Shown: in pieces, positions 23,668 through 37,900 of the stretch
Layout: each line of letters opens with the position of its first letter
Position numbering within the stretch: position 1 is the first letter of the stretch
Translations under genes and position numbers: made by a program
The notes under the pieces: generated by a model
Database searches by the model: none
What the model was told of the DNA's origin: nothing
The model's input: only the letters and a program-made list of their open reading frames with translations
Source: Citrus sinensis
Taxonomy: Eukaryota; Streptophyta; Magnoliopsida; Sapindales; Rutaceae
Direction: 5' to 3'
Length of the DNA: 64,000 nt
Assembly (NCBI RefSeq): GCF_022201045.2
Contig: NC_068561.1
Span: 25,302,501 to 25,366,500, forward strand

Positions 23668-24403
23668 ATTTAATTAATTTGATTTATACCATTACTTGCT
23701 CTTTTAATTAATTTCTTTTATTTATATAGTCATCGCCATTTGAGACCTCCATCTTTGTTATTATTATTACTACTATTATTTTGCTTGATTGAATTAGAAG
23801 CATGCGGTTAGTGAATAAAATTATTGTTTTTATTTTCATCTTCTTCTTTCCAATAAGCGTGCATGCTGGTTTGCCTTTCTGCCAAACTTTCTACTTTTCT
23901 CGTCATGTTAGTTACAAAAGAAAGAGCTGATTTTATTTTTTGACGGGTGGCGCACGGACGCGTTCAATAAATTTTTAATCCAACTTTGTTTCCGCGAGAA
24001 ACTCGAACATTTACCTCACGACCCTGCTCGTGGCATAAACAATTTTAATAAGAGAGTACTGATTTTTAAATTTAAAAAAAAAAAAATCGACACAATAACC
24101 GAGAAATAATTATAAAATTATATGATACTACAGTGTTACATAAAAAATTGACAATATTTTTAAATTAAAGAAAAAATTATCTCTATTTTTCAATTAATAC
24201 AATTTTACAATTAATTTTTTTTTTTTTGGGGGCTCCTTGTGATTTTCCTTACAAAGATCTTTCAGTTATCATGTGAAAGCCATGGCCAATTGCAGTTTTG
24301 CCTTTGCTAATCAAATTTGACCACGTTTATTAATCAAATTTTGCCTACCTCTTCAAAGACAAATTTGACCCAATTAATATCTCCCGGTCCCACGTATCAA
24401 CGA
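23668..24403. other. RPS9 3' flank and distal promoter of the next gene
   Basis: Contains the RPS9 3' UTR, AT-rich spacer and a short segment near 23945-24025 with an unusual GACGGGTGGCGCACGGACGCG patch. No gene is supported. Confidence 0.4.
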
Positions 24404-24830
24404 CACGTGTTTCCCAATATCCGTCCGGGTCTCCAGGCTCACACCAGATGGCTAGATCTCATCCATCCACACCACGTGGATGACAAAAAAAATCATATTT
24501 AATTATCAACAACTCCAATTATTTGCCCACCCGATTACACAATCAACATCTAATTCAAGATTTGATGTTGATGTGGCAACCAATGCTGATTTTACACTTC
24601 ATAAATTGTAGCATTCCCAATTAACCTAAACTCTTTTAATTAACTAAAACCATCGTAACTAAACTGACCTGGCACTGGGGACCGTGTTGACGTGGCGGCG
24701 ATTTAAAGGATCCAAGACTTGTTGCTACCCAAACGGCAACGGTTTCTTTGGCCGAGTATATTCACCACATGTCTGTTAGTCAATTTTCGGACACGTGTCA
24801 TACACCCACATGCTTATATCCCCCACGTAA
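24404..24830 (+). promoter_or_regulatory. Cluster of G-box/ABRE elements upstream of an unknown gene
   Basis: CACGTG occurs three times: 24404-24409 (GACACGTGTT), 24473-24478 (CCACGTGGA) and 24792-24797 (GACACGTGTC). ACGT cores also occur as TGACGTGGC near 24688 and CCCCACGTAAC near 24822. ACGT-core elements of the ACGTG(G/T)C type are binding sites for ABF/AREB and other bZIP factors, so control by abscisic acid, drought or light is plausible. This is a motif reading, not proof. Confidence 0.6.
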
Positions 24831-24867
24831 CTCTCTTCCAGAACGCGCCGTTCTAGACTCCACTTCT

Positions 24868-24876
24868 TATATAAAT
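24868..24876 (+). promoter_or_regulatory. TATA box of the small plant-specific gene
   Basis: TATATAAAT lies 47 bp upstream of the first ATG of the 141-aa frame and just below the G-box cluster, consistent with a very short 5' UTR. Confidence 0.65.
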
Positions 24877-24914
24877 CCTTTGCTGTCGACCAAATCACTC
24901 GATCAAAGAATTTG

Positions 24915-25340
24915 ATGATCATGACTGTGAAGCCAGTGAACGAGATGTCGGTGTCGATGGATTCCTTTGAACTTGTTGGCCGAAACATCGGCGAAAAGAA
25001 GAGCGGTTTCCCGTTTTGGAAGGTGAGGACGGAGGTGCCGGAGGCGGAGGTCGATCAGGAGAGCGGAGGGTCGTCGACGGAGGAGGTGGAGTCGGAGTCG
25101 CCGAAATCGGTGGCCAACTTCGGGAGGAAGAAGATAGGAGGATTCGTTCACAGTCAGGTCCTGAGAGTAAAAGAAGAGGAGTTGCTTCTTAGAGAAGATA
25201 TCGATTCTGATAGAAAGAAGAGTGACTGTTACCAAGAACGACACGTGAACGTAGTCGTTTTTGCTAGGCCGATCTTGCCTAGCTCGCCTCTCAGTGGCAA
25301 GTCTGCTAGTTCCAGTAGTCTCAAGGCCGCCTCGCACTGA
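24915..25340 (+). CDS. Plant-specific small protein of unknown function, probably stress/ABA responsive
   Basis: A single-exon frame encodes 141 aa from the first ATG after the TATA box (MIMTVKPVNEMSVSMDSFEL...). In-frame ATGs also occur at the second Met and at codons 11 and 15, so the exact start is uncertain. I do not recognise a domain. The protein has a conserved-looking N-terminal block (SFELVGRNIGEKKSGFPFWK), an acidic Ser/Glu-rich middle (EVPEAEVDQESGGSSTEEVE), a FGRKKIGGFVHSQVL block, and a Ser-rich C-terminus (FARPILPSSPLSGKSASSSS). There is no signal peptide or membrane segment. Support for it being real comes from the well-placed TATA box, the G-box cluster, and higher GC content than the surrounding DNA. 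A possible intron in the 3' UTR (GTTCG at about 25362 to GGCAG at about 25932) is speculative. Confidence 0.7.
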   Translation: MIMTVKPVNEMSVSMDSFELVGRNIGEKKSGFPFWKVRTEVPEAEVDQESGGSSTEEVESESPKSVANFGRKKIGGFVHSQVLRVKEEELLLREDIDSDRKKSDCYQERHVNVVVFARPILPSSPLSGKSASSSSLKAASH

Positions 25341-26572
25341 CGGTTTTGTTAATCTGTCAAGGTTCGTTATTTATTTATTTGTTTATTAAGTTTCTGATCA
25401 TTGAATGTTGCTGAGAAAATGGAGTAAAAAACAAAGATTTTACTGTATTACTTTTCCTTTAAAAAAGGGAAATCATCGTTCTTGTTTGCTTTCCGAGAAA
25501 CCGAGGGAAAACAATCTAATCTTCAGTAGCTTTTTTTTTTTTCCCAACTCAGTAGCTTTTTATCGTTTTTGAAGTTTGGATGCTGAGAAAAATAGAGATT
25601 CGTTGTTCGGTTTTGTAAAATTTTCTCTTCTTGTTCGGTTTCGTAAAATTTTCTCTTCTTGTTTGGTTTCCCAGAAAAGGAGGGGAAAAGGAAATCGTAT
25701 CTTCAAGCTGATTTTGTTTTTTGATTATTTCCATTCACGTTTTAGTCGATTTTGTTAAAAATCTTGCTTTCCTTCTTTCTTGTTTGGTTTCCTAGAAAAG
25801 CGAGGAAATAATAGGATTCCCGCGAAAAAATCTCTCTCTTTTGAAATCTCCGGTTTGGGCCGGGCTGAAATCCTTATCCCGATATATTTAGACCCGGCTG
25901 TCGCTGACCCGTTTTTCCTGTTCTTTTGGCAGGAATTGGCTGATGAGAAGGAGGCAGTGTGAGTGATGCTCGAGAGGAGGAATCAAAAATCTTTTTGCTC
26001 ACCTTTTCCTGTTTTTGTTTCTGGTTTTTAATTTGGTAGCTTTCTTTTGTTGCTAGGACCCTAGAAGTATGACCAACCAAAATGAGAAGAAGGGTCTTGT
26101 CTTTTGTGTACAGCTAAAAAGCAAATTTCATGAACATAAAACTGTGTGAATAGAAACTCCATCATCTGTTTAATCATATGTTTTGTGTATGGCAAATCGT
26201 TGGTATTTCGGCAATTTGTGAATAACTCCAGAGTAGTGGTTTAAGATAGCGTGTCAACCCAAAAAAAATGCCAAGTGGTAAACGTGGCCCCCACAATAAG
26301 TAACTATGTCATCATTTACTCATCATATCAATAAGATCTCTGACGGTTGAATATTAAAAAAAAAATACTATAAAAGCTTTTTGTGCCTCAAATATATAAT
26401 AAATAAAGGTTGAAAACAGTGCAAATTTTGTTAACTCATTTGGGCCTAATATATAACACGAAAAAGAGGCAAAAAGAGCATAGGTTCGGCTACATATGAG
26501 TCTGGTATCATCCATTATAGCGAGGGCAGACCAATGAGTCCATTGGCAGAAGAACAAATCCAATATCACTGC
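25341..26572. other. Region between two convergent genes
   Basis: It contains the 3' UTRs of the unknown gene (rightward) and of alpha-tubulin (leftward, ending near 26400-26570). Two near-identical TTCGGTTTnGTAAAATTTTC units occur at about 25606-25660, and related TTTGGTTTCC(C/T)AGAAAAG phrases at about 25661 and 25782. No further gene is supported. Confidence 0.45.
25606..25680 (+). repeat. Short tandem repeat (about 29-bp unit)
   Basis: Two adjacent copies of GTTCGGTTT(T/C)GTAAAATTTTC followed by TCTTCTT, then a partial third copy that begins GTTTGGTTTCCCAGAAAAGG. They are located in the probable 3' UTR or UTR intron of the gene to the left. Confidence 0.7.
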
Positions 26573-28242
<1,670 letters not shown>

Positions 28243-28301
28243 TTAGAGATTTGAGTCGGGAATTGCGAGATTAAGAGTGGCTGAAAAATAAGATTGTAAA
28301 G

Positions 28302-28308
28302 TTTTATA
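28302..28308 (-). promoter_or_regulatory. TATA box of alpha-tubulin
   Basis: TATAAAA on the minus strand, 75 bp upstream of the ATG. It implies a 5' UTR of about 45-50 bases. Position and orientation are right, and no better candidate is nearby. Confidence 0.65.
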
Positions 28309-31300
28309 GAGAGCTGTGAAGTAGCCGTTTGAAACGACTATTAAGTTCAGATTTTTGAATTTCAAACAAACAAAGTGGGATCCAGCTATGGCTTCGACCG
28401 TTACGTTTTTCAGACTTACTGAGTCGGAATTTGAAAAGAATTTGGGCCAATCGAGTTGCCCCCAAAGCTATATGGGCCCAAAATTCAAAACAAGCCCAAT
28501 GATATGTGTTACAGGTCACCCATAATTTAGAACATATCAATGCAACTCCATCCTTAGAGACCTAATACATAGTGTTGTCGGTAGTATGTAGGGTAATAAA
28601 ATTAATTATTTTTAAAGAAAAGAAAGGTAAAAAAAAAGTGTATTTGATCAATTGAAAGAGAGAAAAGATGCTCACCATTCTCATACTTTGCGGCCATGCC
28701 CATTCCCAATAATGATGATCGAACAGTTTGACGATGTATAAAGTATAAAAAAAACAATTATTGATTTAAATGGGTTCTTCTAAGCTTTTGGGTTCATAAA
28801 AGTATATAATCATATTCATACACATGCACGCATATGAATTCAAAAGTTGGGGTTGGTCACAGCCACTTCAACTCTACATTTTGCTTGATTTTGGCTGGCA
28901 ATTGGCGGCGATAACCGAAGGAACTGATTTTTACGAAACGACACAAAAATTTTTATTGAGTGATATTTGGTTTAGGAGCTTATATTTGTGTTGAAATTTA
29001 AAATTCTCATTCAGATTGAAATTAGATTGTGCGTTGAAATTGAATTGGGTCTCACATTTTTATTAAAAAAAATACAACTAATTAAATATTATTTTAAAAT
29101 AATATAAAATGGTTTAGCTATGTGGCAACCCGTGCTCGGCTCGGAAAGGCCCATTTTGATTATGTTAACGGCCCAAAATTGAAAGGGATCTCAGGACATT
29201 CTTGCCCACGAATGGGTCAACTTGTGTACTCCGAGTTTTTATGAAATAAATAGTTGCTTGTGAACAAAACGTAAATGCTCAGTAAATGCTTTGCCTTGAC
29301 CAAAGAAGAAGGAAAAATGCTTCACTTGACCCAAGAAGGAAAACAAAATTGCTTTTTGATAACAAAACATGGAAAAAAAAAATTTTTTTTAAATATTTTG
29401 ATTTATTCTGCTGAAATTGAGATGGCTTTTAGGAAACTGGCCAGCACACTCTTGGCCATGGATCTGTGTAACAGCAAACAACTGTTCAAAGTAAGCAACA
29501 CTAATGTTGCATCCTTTTGGGAATAGTTTATGTGTTTTTGTAGGGCTTTTGAAAAAAAAAATTAATGGGTAGATAATTTAATGACGGATTTCATGAGAAT
29601 TTGGGGTTTAACAATAATGATTAATCTCAATTTTATATTTAAAAATATGTGAATACTCATACTATAAAAAATGACGACAAGTTTCGTGTATATAAATGTT
29701 TAATGAAAAAATCGAATGCCGTCGTGGAAGATATAATGTAAGTTCATCATGTCAAAGCCAAATAATTAAGCAAAGATAATGGAGGTTGCTTGTAACCTAA
29801 AGCCTAGCATGAAATGAAGTCATAAATTTTGTAAACTCATAGCCATTGATAAGTTTTCCACATGACAAAAAGCAACCCAAAATTTGTGGTACGATCATTA
29901 TTCATTGTTGCGAAAGAATGATTTGGATTTAAAAAGGATAGCGAAAACAGAAAGTTTGGGAAGGTGTATGTGGTCGAATTATGAAGATTATGATCGCTTC
30001 AGGGTCCCCCACACAATGTCAATGGTTACAAGGGTTTTGCTTGTTTGGCTGTGTAGGGTACATTTTTGGGGCCATTTTCCATTGCCATTTTCATAAACTT
30101 TAATTATTATCATGATTTACCACATAATTTCTACCTTTTTTTTTTGTCTTTTCGTATTGCTAACATAGGTTTAAATAATAAAAAGAATACATGGTAAAAT
30201 ACTTGGTATTGTTTGAATGAAACTGGCAAAAATATGGAAAAACCCAAAAGAAATAAGGATGCAAGTTATATAGGGTATATTTTCAATCAAAAAGCACTTT
30301 TTTTGAAAAAGCACTTTCAAGCTCATCGAGGGAGAAGTTAATTTAAATGGATAGTATCAGGGAAGCTGTCCAAGCTCTCATAGCCACACTTTTAAAGCAA
30401 AAACAATAATTATTTGCATGTTCTACAGGTGAGGTGTTGCACAGGCAGCTTGCCTTTTGGGGATCTCAATCAATTTTTAAGCTGTAAAAATATCCAGCAA
30501 ATGATTATTGGTTAGGTGTGATGACCGATCAACATGTACAATCAAATTTTTCTTTAATAGCTAATCGTATTTTTACATCAAATTATCGGCTAAATAAAGC
30601 CAATTATATAATTATCAGAACCCATAACATCAAAATTGTGGTCCATTCTGTTAGCAATGCATTCACTGCTACTTCTGGTAGCACTTAATTTTAATTCAAG
30701 CTTATCTTCTTAATTAACTTCGTGATTATCTCTTTATTAATCATTAATCCAATATTCCACACTTAGTTTCTGGATAGAGTAATATGAAACTCCTTACGAT
30801 CAAGTGATTTTTAACTCGCAAACATATTCAAATAATCTCTATATTCTCTCATTTAAAAAACGTGATACACCTCAATTTTTTTTAATTAAACCAATTTTAA
30901 TTTATGAAAAATGTTAGTGCATGCTTGTGGAAGCAAGCTCAGGAATCAAGATCAAAAGAGGACAACATATTGACAACCAAATTAAGATAAAATCTTCACT
31001 AAAATATTCATCTTGAAGAATGTAACATGCCTAGGTTGTAATAACTTTGGGTTATTGGATTAAAATAAAAACTATAAAGCAATAATAATAAGATTAACCC
31101 TTCACCAAAACAGATCTAATGTTCCCGAAAGAGGCTACAGCACAACCAAAGCCGCTTCATTTATTAAATCCTTTTAGGGTTTATAGAACAACTAAGGCTG
31201 GCTTTGTTCTTAATTAAATCATTGATTGTAATATTTTGATGTACTTGTTTTAATGTCCTTTTAATTAGAACCATAGAAGGCCAAAGGAAACACACAAAGT

Positions 31301-33810
31301 ACAAATGGAGTGTTAAAGGACTAGCCGACCATTTTCCTCTTATTTGCGACCTTGATATCACTTTTTAACGCCAAGCATCTTGTTAATTAATTTGTTAACT
31401 TATTAATCCAACAAGTACATAAAGGAAAAAATGAACTTCTTGCCAAAAAATATTTTTCTGCGCAACAAAGGAGTAAAGTAAAGCCAATTTAATGTTAGCT
31501 TATGATTATGGTTTTGGTAACACAATTTCCTAGAAGTCGGCACGATGCTACATGTTGGTAATAATGCTAAATTTTTATTTTTTATTTTTTCCGATCTGGC
31601 TCTCTCTCTTTTTTGTTACTTTATGAAACTTATTTATTTTTATATATAGTCTATAAAGGTCTAAGAATAGTAGTAATATAAAACGTTTTTACTTAAGTGT
31701 GAGTGAGCTATTAAGAAGAACAAATTAATATACTTTAGACAGATAAATATTTCCTTCGTTTTATTTCCTATTAAGATTTTGTTCGGTTACATATGATAGG
31801 TCCAAAAAAAAATATTTTTTTTTTAGGTAAATGATTTACAATCATGGGTGAGAGCATACAGATTCAAAACAAAATGATGCAAATCTTTTCTCCTTTTTCT
31901 TATCACAACTCTTGATAATCTTACGTAATTATTGAAGGTGTACTAATTGGCAGGCTTGGGCCATCAGCTATAATAGGCTTTTATCAAACATTTGATTGAA
32001 CTCAAGCTAGATCCAATTTCACAATTTTGGGGGGGAAAAAAGGAAGAAAGAAAGATAGAAGAGAAGGCCCATAATCAGACATTTAATCCTCTTTTTTTAA
32101 AAAAAAATTTCCCTCAACTCTTTTAGGGTCTTTGATTGAATCAATGAACCAAATGATTGCACCTGGATGTGACATGGAGCATGATTTATGGGAATGTTTT
32201 TGGAGGCTTATGTTTGGTCACGTAGCAATAAATAAATGCAAATGTAGCTCTCTCATTCACAATTACAATTAGTGGCTTTGATTTGATTTTTTTTTTTTTT
32301 GATTGGATATATAGAAAAAAGGACGACGACGATGCAACGATTTGAGGTGATATAAATGGGAAGGGAGAAAAGATCAATTGATCTTGGCGACTCAACTACT
32401 TCTCTTCATTTGGCAAGTAGTTAAAATTTGCCTACAAATAATATTACGTATCTAAACTTAAATATTCCAATTAAAATGCTGACTTAAATCTTGGTCAATT
32501 AGTTCAACCGATACAATTTTTTAATGTGGAAAAATCTGAATACAGAACTTCCCTTATGTCTTGCAGAAGGGAAAGGATTGAATTATAATTATTCTACTAA
32601 TTAAAAAAAAAATCCCAAAATGGCAAAAACTTAATTAAAAGTTTTCTATTGTAGTTAAAAAATCCATTTTGATTATTGAATTCGTCGATGTATTTGTTTT
32701 CTAGTGGTTTAAACTTTCTCAAAAGTTCTTTTTCTTTTTCTTTTTTTAAACCTCATTTGAATGAAATGAATATCTTTCATTCAAATGCATAAATAAACAC
32801 ACTGAATCTGTTAAATAGTAACTAAAAATGAACTACCTTATTTATTTATTTTTTTGGAAAAGAGGTTTTGTTTTTATTTTTATTTTTTTCAATACAACCA
32901 TACAAGAGCCAGCAAATGGTCAAACCCAGAAGAATGATCAATTATGGGTAAGTTCTGAAACTTTTGATGGCATGTATACAGAATTGGGTCCTAGTAATTT
33001 ATTGTAACTGTTCCATTGGGTCCCCATTAGATTTATCAAGAAACTTCTGTTTTTTTTACTGAACTTTTGCATCATCATAAAAAAATTTGATGATGATTTT
33101 TGTTTCATGTATATACGAGCAGTAGATTCTGTTTGAAATAAAATTGAGTAAAAAAGTTGGGACATTTTGCGTAATACCGTGTAATGTTTCTCTCGAATAG
33201 ATGAAGAATAAAAATGAACTCAGATGAATGGGGGGTTTCTTACCACACATCCAGACCCCTCTTCAGTTACCAAAATTTGAACTAAAAAAAACATTATAAG
33301 TTGGTGCTAATGGAAACAAATTAGGGACAATAATAGATAAAGGGGGCTGCAGGAAGGAACACATGCAATGTCAGTGAAGGAGTGAGTGATTCTGCAAATG
33401 GCTTACATACAAAATACATAACTTGTAACGATCAGACACTAAATGTATCGGATTTTAAACTATTTTTGAGAAACTTTTAAACTACACACTTTTAGCTCAA
33501 AGATGCTCAAATGTAAAATACCAATCAGGGTCAAACAGCTTGTATAACTCATCATTCAGCATCTTTTCTATTTACTACCGGTAACCTCGGTCAATGTACG
33601 TAGAACCCAAACTTTGTTTGTTTTTATTACATGCTTCTCTTAGGAATTTTTTGAAATTTATAATCATCAATTTGTTACAATTTTTTTAAATTAACCGTGG
33701 GATGATTTCCCTGTGGCAACCTTGTACATTTTATTAGTTAAATTAGCTAACACTTACGAGTATAAGCCAATTTATTTCTAATTGAAAATGTGTCGTCTGC
33801 TCATCTTGTC
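28309..33810. other. Gene-poor AT-rich intergenic region
   Basis: About 5.5 kb between alpha-tubulin and the SINE cluster. The open frames here are short, overlap on both strands and show no recognisable domains. Poly-A/T runs are frequent. A short direct repeat near 29285-29345 (AAATGCTTTGCCTTGACC / AAATGCTTCACTTGACCC, with AAGAAGGAAAA following both) suggests a small local duplication. No tRNA, rRNA or conserved ncRNA is seen. Confidence 0.45.
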
Positions 33811-33940
33811 TTTACTTACATTTTAACAATATTGCGGTGGGTTTACATTATTAGTTATGAATAGTTTTTTTTTTTTTTACTTACATTTTAACAATATTGC
33901 GGTGGGTTTACATTATTAGTTATGAATAGTTTTTTTTTTT
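33811..33940 (+). repeat. 65-bp tandem duplication beside the SINE
   Basis: The unit beginning TTTACTTACATTTTAACAAT and ending ATTAGTTATGAATAG followed by a T-run occurs at about 33811-33875 and again at 33876-33940. Apart from T-run length the copies are identical, so the duplication is recent. The second copy runs into the SINE's poly-T. Confidence 0.85.
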
Positions 33941-34118
33941 TTTTGGTTTAAACCATCCGATTTCCGGCGACCGCATTGGGCCCGACTAATTCGGATTCGG
34001 GGTGTAGTCACAGTTAAGGCTCTTTACCCCTCCCAAATGGTGTGTTTAGTGAGGATCGAACCCGAGAGCTCTTCCCACTTACCCAGCCTGCGCCGCCAAC
34101 TGAGCCACAACCGTTTGG
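33930..34118 (-). mobile_element. tRNA-derived SINE with poly(A) tail
   Basis: Read on the minus strand, the element begins CCAAACGGTTGTGGCTCAGT, with an A-box-like TGGCTCAGTTGG and a B-box GGTTCGATCC about 45 bases on, the internal RNA polymerase III promoter of a tRNA-derived head. A non-tRNA body follows and ends in an A-tract (the T-run at about 33930-33944 on the plus strand). A 14-bp duplication TTAGTTATGAATAG flanks it (33916-33929 and 34119-34132). It is about 190 bp. I cannot name the family. It shows little decay and the flanking duplication is perfect, so insertion was fairly recent. Confidence 0.87.
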
Positions 34119-34132
34119 TTAGTTATGAATAG

Positions 34133-34751
34133 TTTTAATTGATCATATTATTATTATTATTATTTTTTAAAAAAAATTTAGAACTACCAATCAATAAGTC
34201 TAATAAAGATAAGTCATTTTACAAGACGAGTAAAATATCATAACCTTCTCTAAATATATAGAAGGAAATAAATCCATCTTACTTGAACAAAAAAAGAATT
34301 AAATGATTATTCTTACAAACTGCTTAATTTAAATGAAGAAAAGCTAAAAAAAGAAACAAAATCCCCATTTTCTTCCATCTCTGAACATATCCATTGAAAT
34401 TGTAACATGCAGAATAAAATATAAAGAAAAAATTTTATAGGCACAAAACTCAAGACATTACAAACACAACACAGTAAACCAGATTCCAATTGAACTGACT
34501 GGATTGAGAATTCAATTCAGGTCACACATGTATATCATACGAACACATTTACAAGCCACAGTTAAAAAAACTTAAAGAGCACCACCACCTCACCAGTCAC
34601 CACTCACTATCAGACACTCTCTCCTCGCACTCATTACGTTGTATACATGCTCGTAGCGTGACTTGTGTCTTCAATCAATACATTTCATTTTTATTTTTGC
34701 TTTGACCACTGGACACTGGTCCAATACCAATACCACTTAACTTTCTCTTCC
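34133..34751. other. Upstream region of ABCB19
   Basis: AT-rich DNA containing the distal ABCB19 promoter. No gene is seen; an ATT microsatellite lies at about 34147-34165. Confidence 0.4.
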
Positions 34752-34759
34752 TATATATA
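34752..34759 (+). promoter_or_regulatory. TATA box of ABCB19
   Basis: TATATATA (in CCTATATATACACAC) is followed by a pyrimidine-rich leader (TCTTTCTCTCTTTC...) that leads to the ATG at 35000. This implies a 5' UTR of about 210 bases. Confidence 0.55.
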
Positions 34760-34999
34760 CACACTTTGCTTTCTTTGTAGTTCCTATGCGTCCACTCTTT
34801 CTCTCTTTCTTTTTCCGTTTTGCTTTGTTTTGCTCTTTGATAATTTCTAACAAACCAGGCTTCACCCGAACACTTTAACTGTGTTGTTAGTTCAAAAGGG
34901 TGCTTTGATCTTTCATTTTTTCAATGCTTTAATCGGCTTAGATCTCTCTTCATTGAGACTTGAATACGTTGGTTTTTTCTTGCTTTGGTGTATTAGATA

Positions 35000-37900
35000 A
35001 TGGCTGAGCCAACTACTGAAGCAGCAAAGACGCTGCCACCAGAGGCAGAGAAGAAGAAAGAACAAAGCTTGCCATTTTTTCAACTCTTTTCATTTGCTGA
35101 CAAATATGATTGGTGTCTTATGATCTTTGGTAGCTTAGGAGCCGTTATTCATGGCTCTTCGATGCCTGTTTTTTTCCTTCTCTTTGGTGAAATGGTTAAT
35201 GGCTTTGGCAAAAACCAAACTGATATTCACAAAATGACTCATGAAGTTTGCAAGGTGTCAACTTTTCGCAAACCCACTAATCAAAATTCAATCTTTTTCT
35301 ACTGTTTATAGCTATTTTGGATCTGGGTTCTGATTAGTTTTCTTTTCTGTTCATTGCAGTATGCACTTTACTTTGTGTATCTTGGACTCATTGTCTGCTT
35401 TTCTTCTTATGCTGGTATGTTATTTTTGTTCATTTTGTTTTCAGAAAATGCAATTGCTTCATCTTTGTTTAATTATTTGTTGATTTTTTATGTAACTTTT
35501 TTTTTTTCACCAGAGATTGCATGTTGGATGTACACTGGGGAGAGGCAAGTAAGCACTTTGAGGAAGAAGTATTTGGAAGCAGTATTGAAACAAGATGTTG
35601 GCTTCTTTGACACTGATGCAAGAACTGGTGATATTGTCTTCAGTGTTTCAACGGATACTCTTCTCGTTCAAGATGCCATTAGTGAGAAGGTCTAATTTTT
35701 GTTTAATATTTCTATTCTTTCTGCTATTTTTTTATTTTTATTTTATTTCGGTTTGTGTACTGTATAGTATGATATGGGACCAAATCTAGTAATTGATAGT
35801 GATAAATTGCAAAATGCTTATCTGGGTTGTTGATGATGCATTAATGCGGGTCCCAAAAGGTCACAACAGTTGTTTTCAATATTGGAGGCGCATGTTAGCA
35901 ACTTGAGTTAGCTTGCGCCTTTTGGGTGTGGTGGACTTTTGTGATTAGGGGTTCTTAATTGATCCATGGAAGTTTAAGCTCACAAACGTGTTTTTGTTTC
36001 TTGGCAACTTCAGGTGGGGAATTTTATTCATTATTTGTCAACATTTTTGGCTGGGCTAGTGGTTGGTTTTGTATCAGCATGGAGGTTGGCATTGCTAAGT
36101 ATAGCAGTGATTCCTGGTATTGCTTTCGCTGGAGGCTTATATGCATATACTCTCACAGGCCTCACGTCCAAGAGCCGTGAATCATATGCAAATGCCGGCA
36201 TAATTGCTGAGCAGGTGAGCGTCGTCAGAACAAAGCATGACAGTACTTTGAACTTTCTATGACTGGTGCATTTTGGTTTATATAACTCTTCAATCAGGAC
36301 GCTTGGTTGAGTAGCTGTTGCTTTTCTTGTTGGATAACTGTTCCATACATTTTCTTATTCTGGATTTGTGCTTGAACCTGAAAATGCAGTGAACTACACA
36401 ATGTTCACTTAGTTACTCTGGAAAAGGTTTTATGTGTTTGCATTTCTATGTCAACTTTAATTACAATTCTGCTATCTAACTTTTTTACTGTGTACACAGG
36501 CCATTGCACAAGTCCGGACAGTTTACTCGTATGTGGGTGAGAGTAAGGCCCTCAATTCCTATTCAGATGCTATACAAAACACACTGAAACTAGGATACAA
36601 GGCTGGTATGGCCAAAGGTCTTGGGCTTGGATGTACTTATGGAATTGCTTGCATGTCATGGGCCCTTGTTTTCTGGTATGCCGGTGTTTTTATCAGGAAT
36701 GGAGTAACTGATGGAGGAAAGGCATTCACTGCAATTTTCTCTGCCATAGTTGGTGGCATGTAGGATCCTTGAGTTAAACTTTGCCATTTCTGTCATCACA
36801 GATGTTTAAGCATTCTCTTAATGATAACTTAATAATTGGTTGCTGCAGGAGTTTGGGTCAGTCTTTTTCAAACCTTGGAGCATTCAGCAAAGGTAAAGCA
36901 GCCGGTTATAAGCTGATGGAGATCATCAAACAAAAGCCTTCCATAATTCAAGACCCAACAAATGGAAGATGCTTGGATGAGGTTAATGGCAATATAGAAT
37001 TCAAGAATGTAACTTTTAGCTACCCATCAAGGCCTGATGTGATTATCTTCCGGGATTTCTCTATTTTCTTTCCTGCTGGAAAGACTGTTGCGGTTGTTGG
37101 TGGCAGCGGATCTGGGAAAAGCACTGTTGTCTCTCTAATTGAAAGATTCTATGATCCTAATGCAGGTAATGAAAGATTCTTTGATCCTGTTTAAAGATTG
37201 AGTTTCTGTGGCTTTTATTGATGGTTGTAATGATATTTCTTGTTGGTGAACAGGGCATGTTCTGCTGGATAATGTGGACATTAAAACACTGCAATTGAGA
37301 TGGTTACGCGACCAGATAGGGCTTGTGAACCAAGAACCTGCACTTTTTGCTACCACCATACTTGAGAACATACTCTATGGCAAACCTGAGGCAACAATGG
37401 CTGAAGTGGAAGCTGCTGCTTCTGCTGCCAATGCTCACAGTTTTATTACATTGCTTCCTAATGGTTACAGTACTCAGGTTCGTTAACAGAGACATCAAAT
37501 TAGTTCTAATTTCTGTTTTGCAATTTTTTACCTTATGTTATAGGAAACAAAGATTTCATTATAACTCTTTTCCATCTCCCAAATCCCAGGAAGTTTCTCA
37601 AAATTTAATGATACTCACATTTTTTTTTTCCAAATTCAGGTGGGAGAGCGTGGAGTGCAGCTCTCTGGTGGACAGAAACAGAGAATTGCAATTGCCAGGG
37701 CTATGTTGAAGAACCCCAAGATCCTTCTTCTTGATGAAGCAACTAGTGCACTTGATGCAGGGTCAGAGAGCATTGTTCAAGAAGCTTTGGACCGTCTCAT
37801 GGTTGGGAGAACAACTGTAGTTGTTGCCCATCGCCTCTCCACCATTAGAAATGTAGACACAGTTGCAGTTATCCAGCAAGGGCAGGTTATTGAGACAGGA

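Noticed and set aside
29275-29526. 83-codon frame
   Set aside because: Low complexity, no domain, no promoter or intron context.
33990-34118. tRNA gene on the minus strand (A and B boxes visible)
   Set aside because: The sequence continues into a non-tRNA body and A-tail with a target duplication on both sides, and no cloverleaf with an anticodon arm can be drawn. It is a SINE.
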